From contig NZ_LGHK01000009.1 of NCBI RefSeq assembly GCF_001908235.1, forward strand, positions 1 through 59,626: DNA of 59,626 nucleotides. Direction: 5' to 3'. The translations under genes and the position numbers were made by a program. The DNA is from Bradyrhizobium sp. NAS96.2 (GTDB lineage Bacteria; Pseudomonadota; Alphaproteobacteria; Rhizobiales; Xanthobacteraceae). Below are positions 45,350-54,730 of this stretch, piece by piece (within the stretch, counting starts at the first letter, position 1; each line of letters begins with the position of its first letter). The notes under the pieces were generated by a model. That model saw only the letters and a list, made by a program, of their open reading frames with translations, searched no databases and was not told the DNA's origin.

Positions 45350-46843
45350 TCAACCCAGCTTCCGCCAGCTGCGACCGTCGCGCGTCAGCAGCGCGTTGGC
45401 CGCCTCCGGGCCTTCGCTGCCGGCCTTGTAGGGTTGCAGGCCGCGGCCGCCGGCGGTCTTCCAGGCGTCGAGGAAGGGCTGCACCGCCTGCCATCCGGCC
45501 TCGACGCTGTCGGCGCGCTGGAACAGCAGATTGTCGCCGATCATGCAGTCGTAGATCAGCGTCTCGTAACCGGTCGACGGCTCGGCCTTGAAATAGTCCT
45601 TGTAGCGGAACTTCATCTCGACGCCGTCGATGTTGATCGCCGGGCCCGGCACCTTGGTGTTGAACTGCAGCTCGATGCCTTCGGTCGGTTCGGTCGAGAT
45701 GACCAGGTAGTTCTGCGAGAGGCGGTCGACCGCGGTATTGCGGAACATGGCGAACGGCGCCTGCTTGAACTTGATCGCGATCTCGGTGCGCTTGGTGGTC
45801 AGCGCCTTGCCGGTGCGCAAATAGAACGGCACGCCGGCCCAGCGCCAATTGTCGATGGTCAGTTTCAGCGCGGCATAGGTCTCGGTCGAGCTGTCGGGCC
45901 TGACGTCGGGTGTCTTCAGATAATCTACGATCTCGTTGTCGCCGATCCGGCCGCCGCGATACTGGCCGCGCACCGAATTGGACAGCGCCTCATGCTCGGT
46001 CTGGGTCTGGATCGCGCTCAGCACCTCGGCCTTCTCCGAGCGCACCGCATGGGCGTCGAAGCGCGCCGGCGGCTCCATCGTCACCAGCGACAGCAGCTGG
46101 AACAGATGGTTCGGCACCATGTCGCGCAGCGCGCCGGTTGCGTCATAGAAGCTGCCGCGATGGCCGACGCCGAGCTTCTCGTCCACCGTGATCTGGACGT
46201 GGTCGATGTGGTTGCGATTCCAGATCGGCTCGAACATGCCGTTGGCGAAGCGCAGCACCAGGATGTTCTGGACGGTTTCCTTGCCGAGGTAATGGTCGAT
46301 CCGGTAGATCTGATGCTCGTCCATCAGCTTCAGCAGCGCCGAATTCAGCGCCCGAGCCGACGGCAGATCGGTGCCGAACGGCTTTTCGATGATCAGCCGC
46401 CGCCAGGCGCCGTTCTCCTCCAGCATACCGGTGCGTCCGAGCTGCTCGCTGATCGGCAGGAAAGCGCTCGGCGGGGTCGCGAGATAGAACAGCCGGTTGC
46501 CGCCGGTGCCGCGCGCCTTTTCCAGCTTGTCGAGTCGTTCGTTCATGGCATCGAACGACGCGGGATCGCGCGGATCGGCCTCGATCGAGGTGACGCATTC
46601 GAACAGCCGCTTGGCGACCGCCTCGTCCACCGGGCGGGTGGCGAACTTGCGCAGCCCCTGCAGCAGGCTGTCGTTGAGCTGCTCGCTCGACATGCCCTTG
46701 CGGACAATGCCGACGACGCAGAATTTGTCCGGCAGCAGGTTGCCGGCGGCGAGATTGTAGAGCGCCGGGACGACCAGGCGGTGGGTCAGATCACCGGTGG
46801 CGCCGAAGATGATGAAGGAGCAAGGATCGGGTTTCTTCTGCAC
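45350..46843 (-). CDS. zwf: Glucose-6-phosphate 1-dehydrogenase
   Basis: A 497-residue enzyme that oxidises glucose 6-phosphate, producing NADPH (or NADH). Motifs: FIIFGATGDLTHRLVVPALY at the dinucleotide fold, EKPFGTDLPSARALN, the active-site signature YRIDHYLGKETVQNIL and RWAGVPFYLRTGKALTTKR. I choose GTG 46843 because GGAAGG lies five bases upstream and the family starts here. In-frame GTGs at 46855 and 46885 lie outside family homology; 46885 sits at the centre of a perfect palindrome and seems an accident of the repeat. Confidence 0.95.
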   Translation of the reverse strand: MQKKPDPCSFIIFGATGDLTHRLVVPALYNLAAGNLLPDKFCVVGIVRKGMSSEQLNDSLLQGLRKFATRPVDEAVAKRLFECVTSIEADPRDPASFDAMNERLDKLEKARGTGGNRLFYLATPPSAFLPISEQLGRTGMLEENGAWRRLIIEKPFGTDLPSARALNSALLKLMDEHQIYRIDHYLGKETVQNILVLRFANGMFEPIWNRNHIDHVQITVDEKLGVGHRGSFYDATGALRDMVPNHLFQLLSLVTMEPPARFDAHAVRSEKAEVLSAIQTQTEHEALSNSVRGQYRGGRIGDNEIVDYLKTPDVRPDSSTETYAALKLTIDNWRWAGVPFYLRTGKALTTKRTEIAIKFKQAPFAMFRNTAVDRLSQNYLVISTEPTEGIELQFNTKVPGPAINIDGVEMKFRYKDYFKAEPSTGYETLIYDCMIGDNLLFQRADSVEAGWQAVQPFLDAWKTAGGRGLQPYKAGSEGPEAANALLTRDGRSWRKLG

Positions 46844-46867
46844 GTGACCTTCCACGGTTATCTCTAG

Positions 46868-47015
46868 ATCATGATGCGTTTCCACGGAAACGCATCATGA
46901 TCCGATCTCCTTGTTTGAGCATGATCTTTTCGGAAAACCGGTTTCCACTTTTCCGGATCATGCTCGAGACGCGTTTGCTTGACGCGAACCGGTGCCCACT
47001 TCGCTCGAAAACGCT
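46868..47015. repeat. Composite palindromic repeat between gnd and zwf
   Basis: Three parts: a perfect palindrome (46868-46901) with 16-bp arms ATCATGATGCGTTTCC and GGAAACGCATCATGAT; a second inverted repeat (46918-46964) with AGCATGATCTTTTCGGAAAA and TTTTCCGGATCATGCT; and a tail (46969-47015) repeated at 9-55 of the window. It is of the RIME/REP kind found across Rhizobiales. It lies inside the operon, so the RNA would fold strongly between gnd and zwf. Confidence 0.85.
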
Positions 47016-47020
47016 TTAAG

Positions 47021-48004
47021 TTAAGACTTTTTCGGCGGCTCCTTGTGGCCGCCGAAACCTGCGCGCATCGCCGAGAGGATCTTCTCCGCGAAGGTGTGAT
47101 CCTTGCGCGAGCGGAAGCGGGTGTAGAGCGCCGCCGTCAGCACTTCGGCCGGCACCGCCTCGTCGACCGCGGCATTGACGGTCCAGCGGCCTTCGCCGGA
47201 ATCCTCGACAAAGCCGGAGTAGTTGTCGAGCGTGTGGTTCTGCGCCAGCGCCGAGGCGGTGAGGTCGAGCAGCCAGGACGGGATCACGCTGCCGCGCCGC
47301 CAGACTTCGGCGATGTCAGCGATGTCGAGATCGAAGCGATGCTCCGCCGGCAGCGCCTCGATATTGGCGTTCCTCAGGATGTCGAAGCCTTCGGCATAGG
47401 CTTGCATCAGGCCGTATTCGATGCCGTTGTGGATCATCTTGACGAAATGCCCGGCGCCAACAGGACCGGCATGGATGTAGCCCTGCTCGATGCGCGGGTC
47501 GCGGCCCTCGCGGCCCGAGGTGCGCGGGATGTCGCCGATCCCGGGCGCCAGCGTCTTGAAGATCGGGTCGAGCCGGTCGACGACCGGCTTGTCACCGCCG
47601 ATCATCATGCAGTAGCCGCGCTCGATGCCCCAGATGCCGCCGCTGGTGCCGACGTCGACATAGTGCAGCCCGCGCTCCCGCAGCGCCTTGCCGCGGCGGA
47701 CGTCATCCTGCCAGAAGGTGTTGCCGCCGTCGATGATGACGTCGCCGGGCTGCATCAGCTTCGACAGCGCCTCGATGGTGGCTTCGGTGATCTTGCCGGC
47801 CGGCAGCATCACCCAGGCGGTGCGCGGCGCTTCCAGCTTGAGGACGAAATCCTCCAGCGAGGTGGACCCCGTCGCATTGTCCGCGACCAGCGCGGCGACC
47901 GCCTTGGGATCCTTGTCGTAGACCACGGTGGTGTGGCCGTTGCTCATCAGGCGGCGGACGATGTTGCCGCCCATCCGCCCGAGGCCGATCATGCCGAGTT
48001 GCAT
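47021..48004 (-). CDS. gnd: 6-phosphogluconate dehydrogenase, short decarboxylating form
   Basis: A 327-residue protein of the short GndA/YqeC type (usual long forms have about 470 residues), converting 6-phosphogluconate to ribulose 5-phosphate and CO2. It has [20 protein letters not shown] (Rossmann), [54 protein letters not shown] with the catalytic lysine, and FGGHKEP. Short forms commonly use NAD+. It starts 11 bases after tal-pgi and precedes the repeat and zwf. Confidence 0.94.
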   Translation of the reverse strand: MQLGMIGLGRMGGNIVRRLMSNGHTTVVYDKDPKAVAALVADNATGSTSLEDFVLKLEAPRTAWVMLPAGKITEATIEALSKLMQPGDVIIDGGNTFWQDDVRRGKALRERGLHYVDVGTSGGIWGIERGYCMMIGGDKPVVDRLDPIFKTLAPGIGDIPRTSGREGRDPRIEQGYIHAGPVGAGHFVKMIHNGIEYGLMQAYAEGFDILRNANIEALPAEHRFDLDIADIAEVWRRGSVIPSWLLDLTASALAQNHTLDNYSGFVEDSGEGRWTVNAAVDEAVPAEVLTAALYTRFRSRKDHTFAEKILSAMRAGFGGHKEPPKKS

Positions 48005-48015
48005 CCTGGCCTCCG

Positions 48016-50862
48016 TCAGTTCAATGCGGCCGAGATCGCGGCATCGAGCGCCGCGAGCCCGGAGCTGAGATCGCCCTTGAGATGCACGCGCAACGCCCGC
48101 CGGCCGCGCTCGGTGAGCACGTCGAAATCGCCGCGCGCCTGGGCTGCCTTGATGACACCGAAGCTGGCCTTCTGGCCGGGCACCGGCAGGTCCTGGGCAT
48201 CGTCGGTCGTGACCTGCAGGAACACGCCGCTGTCAGGCCCGCCCTTGTAGGCTTGCCCGGTCGAGTGCAGGAAGCGCGGGCCGAACTCGGCGCAGGTCGC
48301 AAGGTGCTTGGCGTCGCGCAGCTTCAGCCGCATCGCCTGCATGGCGTCGATGGTGTCGCCGTCGCGCTCGATATAGGCGAGCAGGGCGACATAGTCGCCG
48401 CGGCCGGAGCGCGAGAGATGGGCCTTGATCCAGGAATTGAGGTCGCCATTGGCGCCGGCCCGGCGCAGCTCCTCGGCGTTCTGCGCATCGGTATAGAGTT
48501 CGACGTCGGCCGCCGACACCACCGGCTGCTCGGCCGGCAGCGACCCGGTCTTCTCGAACGCCGCCGTCAGCTCGCGCGTCTTGATCTTGGCAGCCTCGAC
48601 GTCGGGTTGGTTGAACGGGTTGATGCCGAGGATCGAGCCCGCGACCGCGGTCGCGATCTCGAAGCGGAAGAACTCCTGGCCGATATGGTCGATCGACTTC
48701 ATCACGATCCGGACCACGGGATGGCCGGCGGCCTCGAGCGCCGCGAGCTTGGCCTCATGCGCGGCGTCGTTCTCGCTTTCGGTGCGGAGATCGATGAAGA
48801 AGCGGTCATTGCCGTAGACCGCGGCGGCGCCGATGGTTTCCCCTTCTATGGGGATCAGGCCCTTACCGTCCTTGCCGGTTGACTCCGCGATCAGTTGCTC
48901 GGCCCAGGCGCCGAAATCGGCCACCTCGGGCGAGGCGAAGATCGTCACCTTGTCGCGGCCTTCGAGCCCGGCGATGCCCATCGCAAGCCCGAGCTGGACG
49001 CCCGGGTTTTCCTGCGGCGGCACGTCGGCGCCGCAGGAGCGCACCATGGCGAGCGTATGGCCGAGCAGGCTGCGGACGTCGATGCCCGCGGCAGCCGCCG
49101 GCACCAGGCCGAACGGCGACAGCACGGAATAGCGGCCGCCGATCGCTGGATCCCCGTAGAAAATCCGGGCAAAGCCCTGCTTGATCGCGACCTTCTGCAG
49201 CGAGGAGCCCGGATCGGTCACCGCGATGAAGCGGTGGCCGGCCTTGTCCTTGCCGATCGCCTTGGCCACCCGGTCGAAGAAGTAGTCCTTCATCACGTTC
49301 GGCTCGGTGGTGCCGCCGGACTTGGAGGAGACGATGAACAGGGTCTTGGCGATGTCGACATACTCCTCCATCGCGCGCACCTGCGCCGGATCGGTGGAGT
49401 CGAGCACGTGCAGCCGCGGGAAGCCGGACTTGTGCGGGAAGGTCTGGGCCAGCACCTCCGGCCCGAGGCTCGAGCCGCCCATGCCGAGCACGACGGCGTC
49501 GGTGAAGCTCTGTCCCTTCACGCGCGCGGCGAAATCCTCGTAGTCGGCGACATCGGCGGAGGCGGCGCTGGTCAGCCAGCCCAGCCATTTGTCCTCGTCA
49601 TCGCCGGTCCAGACCGACTTGTCCTTGTGCCAGAGCCTGCGGATCTTGGCCGAGGCGCGCCATTCCTCGGTGCTCTTCTCGACCGGCTTCTCGATCGTGG
49701 CGCCCAGCGCCAGCTTCTGGTGGTCGATGCCGCCGCCGAGCGAGGTGGCGCGCTTGTGGGCGACCGCGCCGTACAGCTTGTCGGCGGCGTCGGCGAACAG
49801 CTTGACGCCGTCCTTGACCAGTTCCTCGGTGATCGCATCGAGCGAGATGCCGGACTTCTCCAGCTCGTCCAGCACGTGGCGGGCGTCCTCGACATTCTCC
49901 TCGAGGCTGTCGCGGACCTTGCCATGGTCGCGGAAGGCGTCGAGCGTTGCCGGCGGCACGGTGTTGACGGTGTCGGGGCCGATCAGCTCCTCGACATAGA
50001 GCACGTCGCTGTAGTCCTTGTTCTTGGTGCCGGTCGACGCCCACAGCAGCCGCTGCGGCTTGGCGCCCTTGGCGGCGAGCTTGTCCCAGCGCGCGCCCGA
50101 GAACAGGCGCTTGTAGTCCTGGTAGGCAAGTTTCGCATTGGCGATCGCGACCTTGCCCTTGAGCGCGGCAAGCCGCTCCTTCTCGGAGGGGTCGTTGGCG
50201 CGCGCGATCTTCTCGTCGAGCTGCTTGTCGACGGCACTGTCGATGCGGCTGACGAAGAAGCTGGCGACACTCGCGACATGGGAGGGATCGCCGCCCTTGG
50301 CGACGTACTTCTCGAGGCCCTTGAGATAGGCCTCGGCGACCTGGCGGTAGACCTCTTGCGAGAACAGCAGCGTGATGTTGATGCTGATGCCTTCGCCGAT
50401 CAGATACTCGATTGCCGGCAGGCCCTCCGGCGTCGCCGGTACCTTGACCATCAGGTTCTTGCGATGGACGTCCTTCCAGAGCCGCTCGGCCTCCGCGATC
50501 GTGCCCTTGGTGTCCATCGCGAGATAGGGCGACACTTCGAGGCTGACGAAGCCGTCGCCGCCATGGCTCTGGTCGTAGACCGGGCGCAGCACGTCGGCTG
50601 CATGCTGGATGTCCGCGACGGCAAGATGCTCGAACAGGTCGGCGACCGAGCGGTCGCCCTTCTTGAGCGCCTGGCCGATCGCCCCGTCATACTCGTCCGA
50701 AGAGCCGATCGCCTTCTCGAAGATCGAGGGGTTGGAGGTGACGCCCTTGACGCCGTCGGTCTCGATCAGCCGCTTCAGGTCCCCCTTGGCGACGAAGCCG
50801 CGGGCGAGGAAGTCCAGCCAGACGGCCTGGCGGTGATTTTCGAGTGCTTTGACGGGGTTCAT
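48016..50862 (-). CDS. tal-pgi: Bifunctional transaldolase / glucose-6-phosphate isomerase
   Basis: A natural fusion of 948 residues. Residues about 1-370 are transaldolase ([54 protein letters not shown] with the Schiff-base lysine region). Residues about 385-948 are phosphoglucose isomerase ([66 protein letters not shown]). It links glycolytic and pentose-phosphate pools. ATG 50862 fits the family start; the longer frame is proline-rich noise. It is the first gene of the operon tal-pgi, gnd, zwf, pgl, gntK, HAD. Bases 50863-51079 upstream show no clear promoter. Confidence 0.95.
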   Translation of the reverse strand: MNPVKALENHRQAVWLDFLARGFVAKGDLKRLIETDGVKGVTSNPSIFEKAIGSSDEYDGAIGQALKKGDRSVADLFEHLAVADIQHAADVLRPVYDQSHGGDGFVSLEVSPYLAMDTKGTIAEAERLWKDVHRKNLMVKVPATPEGLPAIEYLIGEGISINITLLFSQEVYRQVAEAYLKGLEKYVAKGGDPSHVASVASFFVSRIDSAVDKQLDEKIARANDPSEKERLAALKGKVAIANAKLAYQDYKRLFSGARWDKLAAKGAKPQRLLWASTGTKNKDYSDVLYVEELIGPDTVNTVPPATLDAFRDHGKVRDSLEENVEDARHVLDELEKSGISLDAITEELVKDGVKLFADAADKLYGAVAHKRATSLGGGIDHQKLALGATIEKPVEKSTEEWRASAKIRRLWHKDKSVWTGDDEDKWLGWLTSAASADVADYEDFAARVKGQSFTDAVVLGMGGSSLGPEVLAQTFPHKSGFPRLHVLDSTDPAQVRAMEEYVDIAKTLFIVSSKSGGTTEPNVMKDYFFDRVAKAIGKDKAGHRFIAVTDPGSSLQKVAIKQGFARIFYGDPAIGGRYSVLSPFGLVPAAAAGIDVRSLLGHTLAMVRSCGADVPPQENPGVQLGLAMGIAGLEGRDKVTIFASPEVADFGAWAEQLIAESTGKDGKGLIPIEGETIGAAAVYGNDRFFIDLRTESENDAAHEAKLAALEAAGHPVVRIVMKSIDHIGQEFFRFEIATAVAGSILGINPFNQPDVEAAKIKTRELTAAFEKTGSLPAEQPVVSAADVELYTDAQNAEELRRAGANGDLNSWIKAHLSRSGRGDYVALLAYIERDGDTIDAMQAMRLKLRDAKHLATCAEFGPRFLHSTGQAYKGGPDSGVFLQVTTDDAQDLPVPGQKASFGVIKAAQARGDFDVLTERGRRALRVHLKGDLSSGLAALDAAISAALN

Positions 50863-51079
50863 GGGTGCCTGTTCTCGTTCGATCGAGGGTCGATTTTTAG
50901 GTTCCCGGGCAGCTTTCGGGGGCGGAGGGGGATTGTCAACATGGCTGGGGGCCCCGGGCGGAATATCAGCATTCCCAAGGGATAACGCCATTCACAACAG
51001 TTCGATCCCCTCGGACGCGGGTGCGAGCAGACCCCGAACTCAGCACATTTTTATGACGCGTTGCGGCGCACGCCGCAGG

Positions 51080-51526
51080 TCAGGGCCGCAGGTAGAGGTA
51101 ACCCCGGGATTGCAGCTCGGCGAGGCGCACGACGCCGCCGCGCTCGGCGGCGACGAAGCCGGGCAGCAGGTCCTTCAGGCCGATGTTCTGCGATTTCATG
51201 GTGTTGCCGCAGGCGGCAAGCTCGATCCCGTCCCTGGTGAACTGCCCGACATGCATTGACAGGTCGGGATTGGCCGCCGAGGCATGAAACGCCTTCAGCG
51301 CCTGGCCATGCACCACCAGCGCGATCGTGACATTGCCGGGGCCGCCGACGCCGTCGAGATGGTTCTGGATGTTGCCGATCACGAAACTGACCTTGTCGAG
51401 GTCGTCGAGGTGATAGACCACCTTCAGTTTCTGGGGCGGCGCCTCGGCGGCGGCGTTCGCTGATGACGCCGCGAAGGCGGCGCCGATCGCCGAGAGGGTG
51501 CCCCACAGGATGCTGCGTCGGTGCAT
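51080..51526 (-). CDS. Exported DsrE-like protein
   Basis: A 148-residue protein with a signal peptide, MHRRSILWGTLSAIGAAFAA, containing a short double-arginine, cleaved near ANAAAEA. The mature part is a DsrE/DsrF-type alpha/beta fold: KLKVVYHLDDLDKVSFVIGN, VTIALVVHGQALKAFHAS and GIELAACGNTMKSQNIGLKD with a single cysteine. DsrE proteins carry sulfur, but exported versions are poorly understood. The start is ATG 51526. It is on the same strand as the next gene upstream, 40 bases away. Confidence 0.75.
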   Translation of the reverse strand: MHRRSILWGTLSAIGAAFAASSANAAAEAPPQKLKVVYHLDDLDKVSFVIGNIQNHLDGVGGPGNVTIALVVHGQALKAFHASAANPDLSMHVGQFTRDGIELAACGNTMKSQNIGLKDLLPGFVAAERGGVVRLAELQSRGYLYLRP

Positions 51527-51566
51527 GGCGTCCCCCGCGCAATTGTTGTTGATCTGACCGAGCCTA

Positions 51567-52184
51567 TCACTTGTGGCGGAGCGCCGCGAGTTCCTTGCGG
51601 TCGGTCACAAGTTCGGCGCATTCGCCGGCGGCCGCGCGATCGAGGCGAAAGATCTTGTCGTCGGCGCCGGCGAGCAGCTCTTCGCTGGCGTCATCGTCGG
51701 GCTTGTTGCGATTCCACATCCTGATGCTGGCGAGGCGTGCGATCGCGGATTTGTCGTCCTTCGACAAGGCCACGCTGATACCGCCGCCCTCGCAATCCAC
51801 GCCGCATTCGAAGCGGATTTCGTGGCCGGAGTCGGTCGCGACCGCGTGGTTGCAGTAGCCGCTGGAGTCGAAATTGCCGGAGCGGTGGCGGTAGGTGACG
51901 CCGAGGCGGAATGAGTAGTTGGTGGTCTTGTCCTCCGGGGCGTCTTCGACTGAGACCAGAAGCTTCATGGCGCTGACCTTCTGCTTCGGATGCTGCGCCA
52001 GATGATTTGCATCGTATCGCCGCACGAAGCAGGCATAGGCTTTCGCGCCGGGCGGGCCTGCGAACATCCTGTTGTCGAAGGCGGCTGCCGTGGCCTTGTC
52101 GACCTCTCCCTGTGCCTGGATGGCTGACGACGCGCCGGCGCAGGCTGCGGCGGCAAGTGCGACAACAAGGAGCGTCTGCTTCAT
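51567..52184 (-). CDS. Exported protein of unknown function, cysteine-containing
   Basis: I do not recognise this 205-residue protein. It has a signal peptide, MKQTLLVVALAAAACAGASS, ending near AIQAQGEV, then a soluble domain with cysteines in AKAYACFVRRYD, SSGYCNHAV and RFECGVDCEGGGISVALSKD that could form disulfides in the periplasm. C-terminal FRLDRAAAGECAELVTDRKE. ATG 52184 follows GAGGCCGCC. Likely co-transcribed with the DsrE-like gene. Confidence 0.65.
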   Translation of the reverse strand: MKQTLLVVALAAAACAGASSAIQAQGEVDKATAAAFDNRMFAGPPGAKAYACFVRRYDANHLAQHPKQKVSAMKLLVSVEDAPEDKTTNYSFRLGVTYRHRSGNFDSSGYCNHAVATDSGHEIRFECGVDCEGGGISVALSKDDKSAIARLASIRMWNRNKPDDDASEELLAGADDKIFRLDRAAAGECAELVTDRKELAALRHK

Positions 52185-52683
52185 GGCGGCCTCGGGAATA
52201 GCCTGCGCCTCCAAGGTGTCATCTTTACAGCGCGGCAATGGTGCCGCGCGGAACTGCGCGGGCTCGTTGCCTTAGTCGCGGCGACAAGGAGGCACGTTCA
52301 ACCTCGCCTGACAGTTTGTTCATGCGAGTCTGTGACGTAAACATCTTGACGCCAAGGCTGGACAGCCACACCTTTTCAGGGAAGCCCAACGTTCATCGCC
52401 GGACGGGGAAGTTGCCCCGCTCGGATGTCCACTTGGGAGGGCTGGGCCCCGGTAAACCACGGATGTGGCGAAGGGGTTACAACCACCAAAAACAAGGGGA
52501 TATTGATGAACCATTAAGCTTCCTGCCTGTTGATAAGGCAGAGGCTGCACGCGCCGTGCATTGCCGAAGTGAGTCGGTCGAGTGTCCAATGGACCCAGCG
52601 TGCCGACGCTGATTCGATCCTAGGACGCTCTGGTTACGACTCGTGTCAGTCGTGCGGCGATACATATCGTGGAGATAGGGATC
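52185..52683. other. Divergent intergenic region upstream of prkA
   Basis: About 500 bases between the divergent exported-protein gene and prkA. It contains a perfect hairpin, GCGCGGCA-ATGG-TGCCGCGC (52230-52249), and a smaller one, CTGCCT...AGGCAG, near 52523-52541. A GGAAC at 52250 lacks a -10 at the right distance. Otherwise nothing is recognised; the prkA promoter must be here. Confidence 0.5.
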
Positions 52684-54627
52684 ATGTACAACGATTCTTT
52701 GTTCAACGCCTTCGCAAGGTCGTTTGAAGCGCGAAGCCAGACCGACATGTCGATGGCCGAGTATCTGGAGTCGTGTCGAAGTGATCCGATGCGATACGCC
52801 AATGCGGCCGAGCGGTTATTAGCGGCAATCGGTGAGCCCCAGATGATCGACACGGCCAAGGACCCACGCCTTGGCCGTATCTTTTTGAACCGTACGATCC
52901 GGTCGTATCCGGCCTTCGCAGGCTTCTACGGCATGGAGGACACGATCGAGCGTCTGGTCGGCTTCTTCCGTCACGCCGCACAGGGCCTCGAAGAGCGCAA
53001 GCAGATCCTCTATCTGCTCGGACCGGTCGGCGGCGGCAAGTCATCGCTCGCCGAGCGCATCAAGTCACTGATGGAAGTCCACCCCATCTACGTGCTGAAA
53101 GCCGGCGATGAGCTCTCGCCCGTGTTCGAAAGCCCGCTCGGCTTGTTCGATCCGGAAACGCTCGGGCCGATCATCGAGGAGAAGTACGGCATTCCGCGGC
53201 GGCGCTTGAGCGGGCTGATGTCTCCGTGGGCCTACAAGCGGCTCGAGGCCTTCGGCGGCGACATTTCGCAATTTCGCGTTGCTCGCATCCAGCCGTCGCG
53301 GCTGCGCCAGATCGCGGTTGCCAAGACCGAGCCCGGTGACGAGAACAACCAGGATATCTCCTCGCTGGTCGGCAAGGTCGATATCCGCAAGCTCGAGACC
53401 TACGCACAGAACGACCCCGACGCCTACAGCTATTCCGGCGGCCTCAACCGCGCCAACCAGGGCGTGCTCGAGTTCGTCGAAATGTTCAAGGCGCCGATCA
53501 AGATGCTGCATCCGCTGCTGACCGCGACGCAGGAGGGCAACTACATCGGCACCGAGAACATCGGCGCGATCCCGTTCACCGGCATCATCCTCGCGCACTC
53601 CAACGAAGCCGAGTGGCAGAGCTTCAAGACCAACAAGAACAACGAGGCCTTCATCGACCGCATCTGCGTCATCAAGGTCCCCTACGTGCTGCGGGTGACC
53701 GAAGAACAGAAGATCTACGAGAAGCTGATCCAGGGCTCCGAGCTCGCCGCCGCACCCTGCGCGCCGGCAACGCTGGAGACGATGGCGCGCTTCTCGGTGA
53801 TGTCGCGCCTGCGCAAGCACGAGAACTCGACGCTGTTCGGCAAGATGCGGGTCTATGACGGCGAGAGCCTGAAGGAATCCGATCCGAAGGCGCGCAGCGT
53901 GCAGGAGTACAAGGACGCCGCCGGCGTCGACGAAGGCATGGACGGCGTCTCCACCCGCTTTGCCTTCAAGGTGCTGGCCTCGACCTTCAACCACGATACG
54001 ACCGAGGTCGGCGCCGACGCGGTGCATCTGATGTATGTGCTGGAGCAGGCGATCCGCCGCGAGCAGCTGCCTGACGAGACCGAGAAGCGCTACCTCGAAT
54101 TCATCAAGGCGGATCTCGCGCCGCGCTACGCCGAGTTCATCGGCAACGAGATCCAGAAGGCCTATCTGGAATCCTATGCCGACTACGGCCAGAACCTGTT
54201 CGACCGCTATGTCGACTACGCCGACGCCTGGATCGAGGATCAGGACTTCAAGGATCCCGACACCGGCCAGCTGATGAACCGCGAACTCCTGAACCAGGAG
54301 TTGACCAAGATCGAGAAGCCGGCGGGCATCGCCAACCCGAAGGACTTCCGCAACGAGGTCGTCAAGTTCTCGCTGCGTTCGCGGGCGCACAATGGCGGCA
54401 AGAACCCGAGCTGGACCTCCTACGAAAAGGTTCGCGACGTGATCGAGAAGCGGATATTCTCGCAGGTCGAGGATCTGCTTCCGGTCATCTCGTTCGGCTC
54501 CAAGAAGGACGGCGAGACCGAGAAGAAGCACGGCGAGTTCGTCGAGCGGATGGTGGAGCGCGGTTATACCGAGCGCCAGGTCCGTCGGCTCGTCGAGTGG
54601 TACATGCGGGTGAAGCAGGCCGGCTAG
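52684..54627 (+). CDS. prkA: PrkA/YeaG-type serine protein kinase
   Basis: A 647-residue AAA+-like serine kinase, full family length. The N-terminal PrkA AAA domain has Walker A LLGPVGGGKSS (Lys119), and VYVLKAG-like IYVLKAGDELSPVFESPLGL follows. The middle holds SYSGGLNRANQGVLEFVEMF and ILAHSNEAEWQSFKTNKNNE, and the C-terminal kinase part ends RGYTERQVRRLVEWYMRVKQ. In enterobacteria it works with YeaH in starvation and stress responses. ATG 52684 follows GGAGATAGGGATC; an in-frame GTG at 52669 overlaps that site. First gene of the triad with yeaH and spoVR. Confidence 0.95.
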   Translation: MYNDSLFNAFARSFEARSQTDMSMAEYLESCRSDPMRYANAAERLLAAIGEPQMIDTAKDPRLGRIFLNRTIRSYPAFAGFYGMEDTIERLVGFFRHAAQGLEERKQILYLLGPVGGGKSSLAERIKSLMEVHPIYVLKAGDELSPVFESPLGLFDPETLGPIIEEKYGIPRRRLSGLMSPWAYKRLEAFGGDISQFRVARIQPSRLRQIAVAKTEPGDENNQDISSLVGKVDIRKLETYAQNDPDAYSYSGGLNRANQGVLEFVEMFKAPIKMLHPLLTATQEGNYIGTENIGAIPFTGIILAHSNEAEWQSFKTNKNNEAFIDRICVIKVPYVLRVTEEQKIYEKLIQGSELAAAPCAPATLETMARFSVMSRLRKHENSTLFGKMRVYDGESLKESDPKARSVQEYKDAAGVDEGMDGVSTRFAFKVLASTFNHDTTEVGADAVHLMYVLEQAIRREQLPDETEKRYLEFIKADLAPRYAEFIGNEIQKAYLESYADYGQNLFDRYVDYADAWIEDQDFKDPDTGQLMNRELLNQELTKIEKPAGIANPKDFRNEVVKFSLRSRAHNGGKNPSWTSYEKVRDVIEKRIFSQVEDLLPVISFGSKKDGETEKKHGEFVERMVERGYTERQVRRLVEWYMRVKQAG

Positions 54628-54637
54628 TGCACGATCC

Positions 54638-54663
54638 GGAAGGCCGGTAACAACCGGCTTTCC
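54638..54663 (+). promoter_or_regulatory. Hairpin between prkA and yeaH
   Basis: GGAAGGCCGGT-AACA-ACCGGCTTTCC forms an 11-bp stem with one G-U-type mismatch and a 4-base loop, starting 11 bases after the prkA stop. There is no T-run, so it is more likely an attenuator or an mRNA 3'-end stabiliser than a strong terminator. Confidence 0.6.
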
Positions 54664-54730
54664 GTTCCGTCCAAGCAAGAATGCGATGCGACTTTGATCG
54701 CATCCGGCGCGAGGCAGATGCAAAGTGGTC

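Noticed and set aside
50885..50905. Minus-strand GGAAC upstream of tal-pgi
   Set aside because: The bases at the -10 position read GATC, without the TT of the consensus.
52250..52275. GGAAC upstream of prkA as an EcfG promoter
   Set aside because: No CGTT-like -10 occurs at 16-17 bases; the GTT nearby is too close.
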